From the NCBI GenBank assembly GCA_958446785.1, contig CAUCXP010000001.1:1-28937 (forward strand): a stretch of DNA of 28,937 nucleotides, in the 5' to 3' direction. Made by a program: the position numbers and the translations under genes. This DNA is from an uncultured Collinsella sp. (GTDB lineage Bacteria > Actinomycetota > Coriobacteriia > Coriobacteriales > Coriobacteriaceae). The notes beneath the pieces are model-generated. The model did not search any database and was not told where the DNA came from. It saw only the letters and a list, made by a program, of their open reading frames with translations. Below are positions 1-8,499 of the stretch, piece by piece (positions within the stretch are counted from its first letter, which is position 1; the number at the start of each line of letters is the position of its first letter).

Positions 1-1
1 A

Positions 2-46
2 AAAGCGTATATGAACCTTGCAAAAGAGGTGATCAAGCGTGCCTAG
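2..46 (+). CDS. parA: ParA/Soj chromosome-partitioning ATPase, C-terminal end only (partial)
   Basis: The frame beginning at base 2 reads KAYMNLAKEVIKRA and stops at TAG 44-46. This matches the usual C-terminal tail of ParA/Soj ATPases, and ParA almost always precedes ParB. The rest of the gene lies upstream of the window. Its last 8 bases overlap the GTG start of parB, so the two are translationally coupled. ParA is a deviant Walker ATPase that works with ParB-parS to segregate origins. Only 14 codons are visible, so the call depends on context as well as on the residues. Confidence 0.75.
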   Translation, partial: KAYMNLAKEVIKRA

Positions 47-944
47 TGCAAAGAAACGTGGTGGATTGGGACGCGGACTCAATGCTTTGGTCTCAGAGGC
101 TGAGTATGAGACCGGTGGTTCTGCTGCATCTGCTTCAAATGCCGCATCTGAAACAAAGCTACCTATTGAGGATATCGTTCCCAACCCTAATCAACCGCGA
201 ATTCACTTTAATGAAACTGAACTTCGCGAGTTGAGCGAGTCAATCCAAGAACATGGCGTTTTGCAGCCGCTCTTGGTTCGCAAGCATGGCAACGGTTATG
301 AGATCATCGCTGGTGAGCGTCGTTACCAGGCGTCAAAGCTTGCTGGTCTTGAGGAACTGCCTGTCATCATTAAAGATGTTAATGATGAAGAGATGCTGGC
401 TCTTGCTCTTATCGAAAACCTTCAGCGTTCTGATCTGAATCCCGTCGAAGAGGCTAAGGGCTATCGCCAGCTCATCGATGCTAGCGGTATGACCCAGGAG
501 GCATTGTCGAAGGCCGTAAGCAAGTCACGCTCTGCAATTACAAACTCGCTGCGCCTTCTCGATCTCCCCGAAGTAGTTCAGCAGATGATTTTTGAGGGTA
601 AACTTACTGCTGGTCACGCACGTGCGATTCTTGCAGTTCCCTATGAGGATGCTCGAATTCGACTTGCAGAGAAGGTTGTTGCGGAGGGCCTTTCCGTGAG
701 AGCGACAGAAAATCTTGCTCCATTGTTTTCTGCCGGAGAGACACCTAAGACGCCGCGGCCTGCAACGCCTCAGTCTTTTAAAAAGGCTGCGCGTGTACTT
801 CGTCAGGTATTTAATACCAACGTGCGTGTGAAGAGCTCGCGTGGAAAGAATAAGATTGAGATTGAGTTTAAAGACGAGGAAGAGCTCTCTCGTATTCTTG
901 GTGAAATGATTCAGTTTGATCAAGGAGGCCAAGATGAGGAATAA
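39..944 (+). CDS. parB: ParB/Spo0J chromosome-partitioning CTPase, parS-binding
   Basis: ParB binds parS sites near the origin, spreads as a CTP-dependent clamp, loads SMC and stimulates ParA. The 301-residue protein has the typical N-terminal ParA-interaction motif (GLGRGLNAL, about residues 9-17). The ParB nuclease-like/CTP-binding domain carries GERRYQ (92-97) and ENLQRSDLNP (126-135). A helix-turn-helix follows (about 151-180), and after a linker comes a C-terminal dimerisation segment (about 245-295). The start is GTG at 39, preceded by AAAGAGGTGATC; it overlaps the end of parA by 8 bases. The stop overlaps the next small gene by 11 bases. Length is normal. Together with parA and the parS-like site at 1353 it suggests the region is close to the replication origin. 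Confidence 0.96.
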   Translation: MPSAKKRGGLGRGLNALVSEAEYETGGSAASASNAASETKLPIEDIVPNPNQPRIHFNETELRELSESIQEHGVLQPLLVRKHGNGYEIIAGERRYQASKLAGLEELPVIIKDVNDEEMLALALIENLQRSDLNPVEEAKGYRQLIDASGMTQEALSKAVSKSRSAITNSLRLLDLPEVVQQMIFEGKLTAGHARAILAVPYEDARIRLAEKVVAEGLSVRATENLAPLFSAGETPKTPRPATPQSFKKAARVLRQVFNTNVRVKSSRGKNKIEIEFKDEEELSRILGEMIQFDQGGQDEE

Positions 945-1188
945 GATTTTTACTGCGATTGCGTTGGCGACGACTGTCGCGGCTGGTGCCTTTGCTGGTT
1001 ATAAGATCGCGACAGACGATGAACTTCGAGGCCGTTTGCTTCGTGGCGCGCAAGATATCGTTGATACATCCAAGAAGAAAATGGATGTTATGACAGAAGA
1101 TGTTGCCATGCGAACTGCTCAGGTAACGAAAAATCCTAAGATTAATCAAGGTTGGGTTAGCAACCAATGGGAAAATGTAGGCTATTAG
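934..1188 (+). CDS. Small single-pass membrane protein of unknown function, co-transcribed with parB
   Basis: The chosen start is ATG 934, because AAGGAGG at 922-928 sits 5 bases upstream; an in-frame TTG at 916 has no comparable ribosome site. The resulting 84-residue protein has a short basic N-terminus (MRNK), one hydrophobic segment at about residues 5-22, and a charged helical tail rich in K, D, E and R. It resembles YtxH-like small membrane proteins in layout, but I cannot assign a family. It overlaps parB by 11 bases, so it is translationally coupled to it and is the last gene before the terminator at 1219. Confidence 0.8.
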   Translation: MRNKIFTAIALATTVAAGAFAGYKIATDDELRGRLLRGAQDIVDTSKKKMDVMTEDVAMRTAQVTKNPKINQGWVSNQWENVGY

Positions 1189-1218
1189 GTACCTAACAAT
1201 TACTTAGCATATTTTGAT

Positions 1219-1258
1219 GGGTCCTTGTCTGATTCACGAGACAAGGACCCCTTATTTT
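1219..1258 (+). terminator. Rho-independent terminator of the parA-parB operon
   Basis: A perfect 12-bp stem (GGGTCCTTGTCT at 1219-1230 pairing with 1239-1250) closes an 8-base loop and is followed by CTTATTTT. It lies 31 bases after the small membrane protein gene. Confidence 0.85.
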
Positions 1259-1303
1259 GGCCGTAAAAATAGGACCAGTAGCAGCTGATTCAAAATTAAG
1301 GTC

Positions 1304-1349
1304 AATAAATGAAACGACCCCGGTTGCATATCCTGCAACCGGGGTCGTT
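1304..1349 (-). terminator. Terminator hairpin downstream of rlmN
   Basis: A perfect 16-bp inverted repeat (1313-1328 with 1334-1349) has a 5-base loop. Read on the minus strand it is followed by TCATTTATT, so it would end rlmN transcription. With the hairpin at 1219 it separates the two convergent units. Confidence 0.8.
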
Positions 1350-1352
1350 CGA

Positions 1353-1368
1353 TGTTTCACATGAAACG
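1353..1368. promoter_or_regulatory. parS-like ParB-binding site
   Basis: TGTTTCACATGAAACG matches 14 of 16 positions of the widely conserved parS consensus TGTTTCACGTGAAACA, with differences at positions 9 and 16. It lies about 410 bp downstream of parB, between the rlmN terminator and the rlmN stop codon, where it disturbs no gene. Consensus and location are established knowledge; binding here is inferred. Confidence 0.72.
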
Positions 1369-1386
1369 CTTTGGGGTGCGACTCCC

Positions 1387-2439
1387 CTATGCGTTTTTCT
1401 GAACTTTAAAGCGCTGCTTCAGCTGTCCGCAAGCGGCGTCAATATCGTTACCACGGGAGTTACGAATCGTGGTCTCGATGCCACGGGACTCAAGACGACG
1501 CTGAAGATCCTCAACCTTATGAATCGGCGACGGCTTGAGCGGGCTGCCCTCGATGTCGTTAAGCTGAATTAGATTAACGTGGCACAGCGTTCCCTCGCAG
1601 AAGTCGCAGAGCGCCTGCATCTCGGGATTCGTATCGTTGACGCCTTCGATCATGGCATACTCATAGGTCGGGCGGCGGCCAGTCTTCTCGGTGTAGAGCT
1701 GAAGTGCCTCGTGAAGGCGAAGCAGCGTGTACTTCTTAACACCGGGCATGAGCTTATTGCGCGTCGACTGGATGGCGGAATGCAGGGAAACGGCAAGAGT
1801 GAACTGCTCGGGGATATCGGCAAATTTGCGAATACCGGGAATAACGCCGCTGGTAGAGACGGTGAGGTGACGAGCGCCGATACCGATGCCATCGGGGTCG
1901 TTGAGGATACGCAGCGCCTTGAGAACCTCGTCGTAGTTGGCAAACGGCTCGCCCTGGCCCATGAAGACAACGCTTGTGGCACGCTCGCCAAAGTCGTTGG
2001 ATACATGAAGCACCTGGTCGACGATCTCTTGAGCGGTCAGAGAGCGCTTGAGGCCGTTGAGACCGGTAGCGCAAAAGGCACAGCCCATGCCGCAGCCTGC
2101 CTGGGTGGAAACGCAGACGGAAAGCTTGTTACGACGGGGCATGCCGACAGTCTCGACGGAAATGCCATCGTGGTACTCGAGCAGATACTTGCGCGAGCCA
2201 TCTTTGGAAACCTGCTTGGTGAGTTCAGTCGGCGTATCAAAGGCAAAAGCCTCTTTAAGCTGCTCACGGAAAGCCTTGGGGAGGTTGGTCATATCGTCAA
2301 ACGAACAAACGTTCTTCTCAAAGACCCATTCGATGAGCTGCTTCGCGCGGAAGGCGGGCTGGCCAAGTTCGGCCACGAGCTCGCGAATATCGTTTTGGCT
2401 CAAGTCGCGAATGTCCTGAGATTTAGTCCTGGGATTCAT
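1387..2439 (-). CDS. rlmN: Dual-specificity 23S rRNA A2503 / tRNA A37 C2-methyltransferase RlmN (radical SAM)
   Basis: RlmN uses radical SAM chemistry and a cysteine methyl carrier to methylate C2 of A2503 in 23S rRNA, and of A37 in some tRNAs. The 350-residue protein shows the radical SAM cluster motif CX3CX2C (C116, C120, C123 in GCGMGCAFC) and the family-specific VGMPRRNKLSVCVSTQ stretch just before it. The conserved C-terminal cysteine (C337 in DAACGQL) is also present, so the gene looks functional. The ATG at 2439 has AAAGG about 8 bases upstream. It is divergent from ddl across an 85-bp gap and convergent with the parB operon. Long open frames on the opposite strand are shadows of this gene. 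Confidence 0.96.
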   Translation of the reverse strand: MNPRTKSQDIRDLSQNDIRELVAELGQPAFRAKQLIEWVFEKNVCSFDDMTNLPKAFREQLKEAFAFDTPTELTKQVSKDGSRKYLLEYHDGISVETVGMPRRNKLSVCVSTQAGCGMGCAFCATGLNGLKRSLTAQEIVDQVLHVSNDFGERATSVVFMGQGEPFANYDEVLKALRILNDPDGIGIGARHLTVSTSGVIPGIRKFADIPEQFTLAVSLHSAIQSTRNKLMPGVKKYTLLRLHEALQLYTEKTGRRPTYEYAMIEGVNDTNPEMQALCDFCEGTLCHVNLIQLNDIEGSPLKPSPIHKVEDLQRRLESRGIETTIRNSRGNDIDAACGQLKQRFKVQKNA

Positions 2440-2454
2440 GGAAGCCTTTCGATT

Positions 2455-2484
2455 TTGGGGAAACGTAGAGGGTATCGCTACAAT
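2455..2484 (+). promoter_or_regulatory. Candidate promoter for ddl-dinG
   Basis: TACAAT at 2479-2484 is a good -10 hexamer. A weak -35 candidate, TTGGGG at 2455-2460, lies 18 bases upstream. It sits in the divergent gap between rlmN and ddl. The same TACAAT hexamer precedes purB and tRNA-Lys in this window, which supports it as a house -10 sequence. Confidence 0.45.
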
Positions 2485-2524
2485 ATGGTATCAGCTGCAG
2501 AAATTATAGAGGAGGAGTCTGCCC

Positions 2525-3490
2525 ATGCCGGGTAAAAGCCTAGAGAACATGCACGTAGCGGTCTTGGCGGGCGGTCATTCCGCTGAGCGCGAGATCTCGC
2601 TCAATTCGGGAAAGAACGTCGTGGCGGCCCTGAAGGAGGCCGGCTACACTTCGGTGAAGCTGCTCGACACGGCTGCCGATGATTTTATGGTAACCATGGC
2701 GACCGGTGGTTTCGACGTGGCATTTATCGCCATGCACGGCGCCGGCGGTGAGGATGGTGCCATGCAGGGTGCCATGGAGACCCTGGGTATCCCCTACACA
2801 GCCTCGGGCGTGCTTGCCAGCGCCTGCGGTGCCGACAAGGAGGTCTCTAAGCTCCTGTACGCCAAGGCAGGCATTCCCATTGCCCCCGGCCTCGCGCTCG
2901 AGGTGGGCGATGAAGTCGATATCGATCATATCGTCGAGGTTTGTGGCGAGCGCTGCTTTGTGAAGCCGGCCGTCAACGGTTCCAGCTATGGCATATCCCT
3001 GGTCCATGAGCCCTCCGAGCTGCCCGCGGCAATCGCCAAGGCGTTTGAGTACGGCGACAAAGTGCTGGTCGAGAAGTGCATCGAGGGTACCGAGATCACC
3101 GTCGGCGTATACGGCGAAGATGACGTGCGCGCCCTGCCGATTGTCGAGATTCGTAAGCCCGAGGACTGCGAGTTCTATGATCTGGACGTGAAGTATGTCG
3201 ACCCTACGGATATCCATCGCATTCCGGCGCAGATTTCACCCGAGAATTACGCTCGCGCTCAGGAACTTGCCTGTGCCGCTCACAGGGCCCTCGGTTGCCT
3301 GGGTATCTCGCGCAGCGACTTTATTGTGAGCGAGGACGGCCCCGTTATCCTCGAGACCAATACCATTCCCGGCATGACCGATACGTCGCTGTATCCGGAT
3401 GAGATCCGCCACACCGACGACATGACGTTCCCGCAGGTCTGTGACAGCCTGATCCGTATGGGCCTTCGTCGAGCGGGCATTGCATGCTAA
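2525..3490 (+). CDS. ddl: D-alanine--D-alanine ligase
   Basis: This cytoplasmic ATP-grasp enzyme joins two D-alanines for peptidoglycan precursor synthesis. The 321-residue length is normal. Visible motifs are HGAGGEDGAMQG (71-82) in the N-terminal substrate lobe, KPAVNGSSYGI (147-157) of the ATP-grasp fold, EKCIEGTEITVGV (183-195), and ILETNTIPGMT (275-285), which carries magnesium and phosphate ligands. The omega-loop stretch EFYDLDVKY (216-224) keeps the tyrosines typical of D-Ala-D-Ala ligases rather than the VanA-type D-Lac substitution. The ATG at 2525 follows GAGGAGGAG at good spacing. The last 7 bases overlap the start of the next gene. Confidence 0.96.
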   Translation: MPGKSLENMHVAVLAGGHSAEREISLNSGKNVVAALKEAGYTSVKLLDTAADDFMVTMATGGFDVAFIAMHGAGGEDGAMQGAMETLGIPYTASGVLASACGADKEVSKLLYAKAGIPIAPGLALEVGDEVDIDHIVEVCGERCFVKPAVNGSSYGISLVHEPSELPAAIAKAFEYGDKVLVEKCIEGTEITVGVYGEDDVRALPIVEIRKPEDCEFYDLDVKYVDPTDIHRIPAQISPENYARAQELACAAHRALGCLGISRSDFIVSEDGPVILETNTIPGMTDTSLYPDEIRHTDDMTFPQVCDSLIRMGLRRAGIAC

Positions 3491-6378
3491 TCGAGGACGC
3501 GGTTTCGTCAGGAACGCCGCAGTTTGTCATCGACTCCTATGCCACGCTTGCCGACCGCGCCAAAACGCAGTCCTTCGGCCTTATCGAGGAAGATGTGATT
3601 GTCCTCGATACCGAGACCACGGGTCTTTCGGTGCAGGACAACGAGCTGATCGAGATCTCGGCGGCCCGTCTTTCGGGCCGCGAGGTCATCGACCGCTTCG
3701 ATACCTTCGTGCATCCCAAGCAGCTGATTCCCGCCGAGATTACCGAGCTCACGAGCATTACAAATGCCGATGTGGCAGATGCCCCGTCGGCGGTTGAGGC
3801 CGTCGCCGCTCTCGCCGATTTTGTCGGTGGCTGTCCGGTGATCGCACACAACGCCACGTTCGACCGCTCGTTTATCGAGTCGGTCAAAGGCGGCGTCAAC
3901 GTGAGCGATATTTGGATCGATTCGCTGGCGCTGTCGCGCATCGCGCTTCCGCGCCTGGCCTCTCACAAGCTGTCTTTTATGGCCGATCTGTTTGGCTGCG
4001 ACTCGGTATCACACCGTGCCAATGCCGACGTCGACGCCCTGTGTGGCGTATGGCGCGTGTTGCTCGTGGCGCTCACCGACTTGCCCCAGGGCCTCATGGC
4101 GCGCCTAGCCGACATGCATCCGGACGTGCCTTGGTCCTATCGTCCTATCTTCTCGTTCTTGGCAGGGCAGAACCCTGGTTCTATCTTCTCTCTCAGCGCC
4201 GCTCGTGCTGACGTTCTCAAGGCCGATCGCGCCGACGATCGGGTGGACGCCGATGAACTGCCGGTACTCAAGATGCCGAGTCGTGAGGAGATTGAGGCAG
4301 ACTATGCGCCAGGTGGCCTGGTCAATCGCATGTATCCCACCTACGAGCCGCGTGATGAGCAGATCGCGATGGCGCTCGAGGTCCGCGATGCGCTGGTCAC
4401 GGGCACTCATCGAGTAATTGAGGCAGGCACAGGCGTCGGCAAATCGATGGCCTATCTGGTGCCTTTTGCCGAGGCAGCACGCCGTAACAACATCACGGTT
4501 GGTATTGCGACCAAATCGAACAATCTTGCCGACCAGCTCATGTACCATGAGCTGCCAAAACTTGCCGAGCAACTGGACGGTGGTCTGTCGTTTTGCGCTC
4601 TCAAGGGGTATGACCACTATCCGTGCCTGCGCAAGCTTGAGCGCATGAGCCGCGGCCAGGTCGAGATTACCACCAAGCGCGATCCGGCGGATACGCTCAC
4701 GGCGGTCGCGGTCATTATGGCGTACGTCTGCCAATCGGCCGATGGCGACCTCGACTCGCTCGGCATTCGGTGGCGCAGCGTCAACCGCCCCGACTTTACG
4801 ACGGCCTCGCGCGAGTGTGCTCGCCGCCTCTGCCCGTTTTTCCCTGATAAATGTTTGGTCCACGGCGCTCGCCGTCGTGCGGCGCATGCCGATGTGGTGG
4901 TCACCAACCATTCCCTGCTGTTCCGCAATGTCGCGGCCGAGGGCAGGATTTTACCTCCGATTCGTCATTGGGTAATCGACGAGGCCCATTCCATCGAGCG
5001 CGAGGCGCGCCGCCAGTGGGCGCGCGTGGTGTCGGCGGACGAATCACGCGTCCTGTTCGAGCGCCTGGGTGGCTCGAGCACCGGCGCACTAAGCCAGGTT
5101 TCCCGTGATTTGGCAACCTCCGAGGGCTCTACGCTCTATCTGGGCCTTACTGCCAAGGCGACGTCGACGGTTGCCCGCGCGAGCATGGCAATCGCCGACG
5201 TGTTCGATGACGTTCGCGAGCTCGGCCGCCGTGCGCGTGGGGGTTATGACAATGCCAATCTATGGATTGGCCCCGAGCTGCGCGAATCAGACGACTGGCA
5301 TGATTTCTTACAGTCGGCCTACACTGGCATCGACGCATTGGAACAAGCTGACAAGAGCGTCGACGCGCTGGTGCAAGCCGTCGCCGCCGACAAGCCCGAG
5401 GTTGTTGTCGACCTGGGTGATATCTCGCGCCGCCTGCACGAGCTGGCCGAGAACCTCAAACTCATCATTGATGGCACCGATGAACACTACGTGTATTCGC
5501 TGCAGGTCAATCGCAGACTTCGTGCCGGCGGAGAGTCGATGACCGCAGAGCGCATCGACATTGGCGAGGCCTTGGCAACCGAGTGGCTACCCGAGGTTCA
5601 CACGGCTATCTTTGCCTCGGCGACCATGACGGTGTCCAAAAGCTTTGAGCACTTTAACCATGCGGTCGGCCTTGATCGCATCGGTGCTTCAACGTCGTCA
5701 TCGCTGCACTTGGATTCGAGCTACGACTTCGATTCGAACATGGCTGTAGTCGTTGCGGGCGATATCCCCGATCCGCGCGATCGTGAGAGCTATCTTACGG
5801 CGCTCGAGCGCGTACTGGTCGACGCCCATCTTGCCATGGGCGGATCGGTGCTCACGTTGTTCACCAATCGGCGCGACATGGAGGACCTATACGCCCGCGT
5901 TGAGCCCAAGATGGCCCGTGCGGGTCTGGAGCTCAACTGCCAGCAGCGCAACTCATCTCCTCGTCGCCTGCGCGACCGGTTTATCAACGAACCGACCTCG
6001 TCGCTTTTTGCGCTCAAGGCCTTCTGGGAGGGGTTTGATGCCAGCGGCGAGACGCTGCGCTGCGTCATCATTCCCAAGTTGCCGTTCTCAAGCCCCACGG
6101 ACCCGCTCTCGTGCGAGCGCAACCTGCGCGAAGACCGCGCATGGGCGCGCTATTCGCTGCCCGAGGCGGTGCTCGAGGTTAAGCAGGCCGCGGGGCGTTT
6201 GATTCGCTCGTCGACCGATAGCGGTGTGCTGATCTTGGCGGATCCTCGCCTGGTGACGAGGGGCTATGGCAAGAAGTTCTTAACGTCGCTGCCCACGAGC
6301 TCCTACCAGCGCATCGAATCGGCGCAGATCGGGCACTATCTACAGCTGTGGCGTGCACGCCACGAGCGGCGGCGCTAA
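3484..6378 (+). CDS. dinG: DnaQ-like exonuclease fused to DinG-type iron-sulfur DNA helicase
   Basis: The 964-residue protein begins with a DEDDh 3'-5' exonuclease domain (about 35-200): D42 and E44 in LDTETTG, D127 in AHNATFD, H177, and D182. It continues as an XPD/DinG superfamily-2 helicase. The Walker A motif is EAGTGVGKS (313-321) and the DEAH box is at 499-502. Four cysteines (C381, C445, C450, C457) sit where DinG/XPD proteins hold a 4Fe-4S cluster, and a C-terminal AAGRLIRS motif VI is present. Proteins of this fused type are known in Gram-positive bacteria and are thought to act in DNA repair or replication-conflict resolution. The ATG at 3484 overlaps the end of ddl. The TAA stop overlaps the TAG of the convergent WYL gene within a CTAA, so no terminator separates them. 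Confidence 0.93.
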   Translation: MLIEDAVSSGTPQFVIDSYATLADRAKTQSFGLIEEDVIVLDTETTGLSVQDNELIEISAARLSGREVIDRFDTFVHPKQLIPAEITELTSITNADVADAPSAVEAVAALADFVGGCPVIAHNATFDRSFIESVKGGVNVSDIWIDSLALSRIALPRLASHKLSFMADLFGCDSVSHRANADVDALCGVWRVLLVALTDLPQGLMARLADMHPDVPWSYRPIFSFLAGQNPGSIFSLSAARADVLKADRADDRVDADELPVLKMPSREEIEADYAPGGLVNRMYPTYEPRDEQIAMALEVRDALVTGTHRVIEAGTGVGKSMAYLVPFAEAARRNNITVGIATKSNNLADQLMYHELPKLAEQLDGGLSFCALKGYDHYPCLRKLERMSRGQVEITTKRDPADTLTAVAVIMAYVCQSADGDLDSLGIRWRSVNRPDFTTASRECARRLCPFFPDKCLVHGARRRAAHADVVVTNHSLLFRNVAAEGRILPPIRHWVIDEAHSIEREARRQWARVVSADESRVLFERLGGSSTGALSQVSRDLATSEGSTLYLGLTAKATSTVARASMAIADVFDDVRELGRRARGGYDNANLWIGPELRESDDWHDFLQSAYTGIDALEQADKSVDALVQAVAADKPEVVVDLGDISRRLHELAENLKLIIDGTDEHYVYSLQVNRRLRAGGESMTAERIDIGEALATEWLPEVHTAIFASATMTVSKSFEHFNHAVGLDRIGASTSSSLHLDSSYDFDSNMAVVVAGDIPDPRDRESYLTALERVLVDAHLAMGGSVLTLFTNRRDMEDLYARVEPKMARAGLELNCQQRNSSPRRLRDRFINEPTSSLFALKAFWEGFDASGETLRCVIIPKLPFSSPTDPLSCERNLREDRAWARYSLPEAVLEVKQAAGRLIRSSTDSGVLILADPRLVTRGYGKKFLTSLPTSSYQRIESAQIGHYLQLWRARHERRR

Positions 6379-7292
6379 AGCGGACAGACGAGGGTTTTTG
6401 CCATATCGCACAGACGCTTTGACAGGGCGGGGTCATCCAAGATGCGGATGGCTCCGCCCGCTGCGATTATCTGGCTCAGCAGCCAACGCTCGGAGCCGTA
6501 ATGCACGGTTACCGTTGCCATGTCTGTCCCGCTGCGCTCGATGAGGGTGATGCCGGCCCAGTCCAGATGCTCCGCCATATCGAATGGCATCAAGAGCTTT
6601 GCGCTACGCTGCGTCCGGGCAAGGGAATCGTGGAGGGATGCAACGTCCGGTACGTGAGGCACGACGGAGTCTTCCGTCAAGGCGAGTCCCTCGATTTTAT
6701 CCATGCGATAGGTGCGCTGCTCATCGACCGCGATGTCCCAGGCAATCAGGTATGTTTGGTCGCCGTTTGCCGTAATGCGCAAGGGGTCGACCAGACGCTC
6801 GCGTGGCCGTGCATCGTCCATCGAGCGATACGAGATGCGGCAGCGAACGCCGTCCTGAATGGCGCAGCTCAGCTGCTGCCAGTGCGACCCGTGGCTGACG
6901 GTGTCAGAGACGCGCTGGTTATAGCCGAGCTCTTCGGGTAGAAGAGCGTGTCGAATTCGAGCCGCCGCCTGGGGCTCGATCCCCAACGATTCAAGTTCGT
7001 GGTTGAGCACAGCGCCCTCGGCGGCACTCAGACGCAGCGGTAGCACACGCCCAGCGTCACCGGTGAGGACCACACGCTCGCCGTGGCATTCGCAGATGAT
7101 GCGCGCACCCGATTCTCGGTCCGCGAGCGTCGAGACGATCTCGAGAATCTCGTCGAGCGACACTCCTGTGATGTCAAAGCGACTGCAAATCTCAGTTCGT
7201 GTCATGCCGCTCTCGCCGGCGGCGTAGAGGGCCTCAATGATGTCGATGGCGCGCGAGAGTCTCTGCTCGCTGGTGAGTTTACGCACGGGCAT
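6375..7292 (-). CDS. WYL-domain transcriptional regulator (second of a tandem pair)
   Basis: A 305-residue protein starting at the ATG at 7292 (an in-frame TTG at 7313 would add 7 residues). The N-terminal helix-turn-helix region (about 8-65) includes GMTRTEICSRFDITGVSLDEI. The WYL domain (about 140-210) shows CRISYRSMDDARPRERLVDPLRI and TYLIAWD. A C-terminal WCX-like extension follows. WYL proteins are ligand- or nucleic-acid-responsive regulators; the actinobacterial PafB/PafC pair controls DNA-damage genes. The start overlaps the end of the upstream WYL gene by 14 bases, so the pair is translationally coupled and could act as a heterodimer. Its tail overlaps the DinG-like gene by 4 bases. 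Target genes cannot be told from sequence. Confidence 0.88.
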   Translation of the reverse strand: MPVRKLTSEQRLSRAIDIIEALYAAGESGMTRTEICSRFDITGVSLDEILEIVSTLADRESGARIICECHGERVVLTGDAGRVLPLRLSAAEGAVLNHELESLGIEPQAAARIRHALLPEELGYNQRVSDTVSHGSHWQQLSCAIQDGVRCRISYRSMDDARPRERLVDPLRITANGDQTYLIAWDIAVDEQRTYRMDKIEGLALTEDSVVPHVPDVASLHDSLARTQRSAKLLMPFDMAEHLDWAGITLIERSGTDMATVTVHYGSERWLLSQIIAAGGAIRILDDPALSKRLCDMAKTLVCPL

Positions 7293-8301
7293 ACTCGTGC
7301 ACCGTCCTTTCAATGAGGTGGTTCCACGCCTGCTTGAGCGATTTGGGGGCCATGGGCCTCATGCCGTCCATAGCGTGGGCCATGCAAAATGAGGCGGCGG
7401 CTTCAAGGTCGCGCACGTCAACGGTCCAGGTCCATCCCGCATCGGTGTGTGCGAGCTCACCTCGCCCGCGCGTGAGGCCGTTGATCATATCGATCTGCGC
7501 CTGCGGGGCGAACGAGAACGTGGCTGCAACGGGCGGTCGGTCGGCAAAATCGAATTCAAAGAACAGGTAGTCGTTGAGGTTGAAGTCCGCAGGGATGGTG
7601 TAGGCCTTCGAAGGACGCCAAGCGCGAACGATACGGTCGCAGCGGAATGTCCTGATGTCGTCGGTGGCATTGTCGAGGCCGCAGAAGTACGCCACGCCCT
7701 CGCGCTCGAACATGCCGTAGACGCAGACGGTACGCTCTTTTTGCCCACCGCGTCCGTTCTGATATAAAAATCGCAGCGCGCATCGCTCGGCAAAGGCGCT
7801 CCATACCGCATCGACGGTGGGAGAGCGGCGGATCGGTGCTTCGTCCACCGCAGATATGCCGGTGAGGTAGGCAATTTTGGAGCGAATGTCGGCAAGCGGC
7901 GCGGCAAAGGTGGAAGAGCCGGCCGCTATTGTCTGGTCGATAGCGTTGAGCAGGATATCGGCGTCGTCTGCGGTGATGAGGCCGCCTGCCGCAAACGTGT
8001 GCTCGCGGTCGATTGTCCACGAGCTTTCCTCGGTCTCCTGCGCACCGGCGGGGCGAACCTCCTTGATTAAGATGCCACGCTCGAGCAGTTTGTCACGATC
8101 GCGCCGAAACTTGCGCTTATCCGAGTCGATGTTGCCCGAGCCATATCCCAGGTCAGAATCCAAGACGATCTGCTCGGTCGTCAGCGGTTCGGGGGAGCTG
8201 TTGAGCACAAAGAAAAGATTGAGGATGCGCTGGGCCGTTTTATCGAAACTGGGCTCCGAATTCCCCTTTTTAATTGTCGCGGTCGCGTCGCTTGCCGTCA
8301 T
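7279..8301 (-). CDS. WYL-domain transcriptional regulator (first of a tandem pair)
   Basis: A 340-residue protein. Its N-terminal winged-helix region (about 20-80) includes FDKTAQRILNLFFVLNSS and a basic DKRKFRRDRDKL segment, typical of PafB/PafC-like regulators. The WYL domain (about 160-232) has LRFLYQNGRGGQKERTVCVYGM and VAYFCGLD, followed by FRCDRIVRAW. A C-terminal extension follows. The ATG at 8301 has GCGAGGA 5 bases upstream. The gene is divergent from the M28-like peptidase gene. A TAAAAT hexamer on the minus strand about 35 bases upstream could be its -10. The PafBC likeness is from layout and tandem arrangement; the target regulon is unknown. Confidence 0.87.
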   Translation of the reverse strand: MTASDATATIKKGNSEPSFDKTAQRILNLFFVLNSSPEPLTTEQIVLDSDLGYGSGNIDSDKRKFRRDRDKLLERGILIKEVRPAGAQETEESSWTIDREHTFAAGGLITADDADILLNAIDQTIAAGSSTFAAPLADIRSKIAYLTGISAVDEAPIRRSPTVDAVWSAFAERCALRFLYQNGRGGQKERTVCVYGMFEREGVAYFCGLDNATDDIRTFRCDRIVRAWRPSKAYTIPADFNLNDYLFFEFDFADRPPVAATFSFAPQAQIDMINGLTRGRGELAHTDAGWTWTVDVRDLEAAASFCMAHAMDGMRPMAPKSLKQAWNHLIERTVHEYARA

Positions 8302-8425
8302 AGAGTCCTCGCATGAGAAGGTGGTTTGCTGCCATGATTTTAGTCCGATATGGAGATTAGGCTATATCCTTGTCCGCTCGGGGCGTTAAGATGGCCCGAA
8401 TTCGGTCGTTTGCGCTCGCTCGGGG

Positions 8426-8431
8426 TATACT
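8426..8431 (+). promoter_or_regulatory. Candidate -10 element for the M28-like peptidase gene
   Basis: TATACT lies 68 bases upstream of the chosen ATG, in the 198-bp gap between the divergent WYL and M28 genes. I see no convincing -35. The same TATACT hexamer precedes tRNA-Gly. Confidence 0.35.
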
Positions 8432-8499
8432 TTCGACTATATACGGTTCTAATGTGCATGCATTGGGCCTATTTGTCGGATTATGGATGTGGAGCGCAC

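Noticed and set aside
1579..2535. A 318-codon plus-strand open frame opposite rlmN
   Set aside because: RlmN is unmistakable by its radical SAM and C-terminal cysteine motifs; the antisense frame has none.
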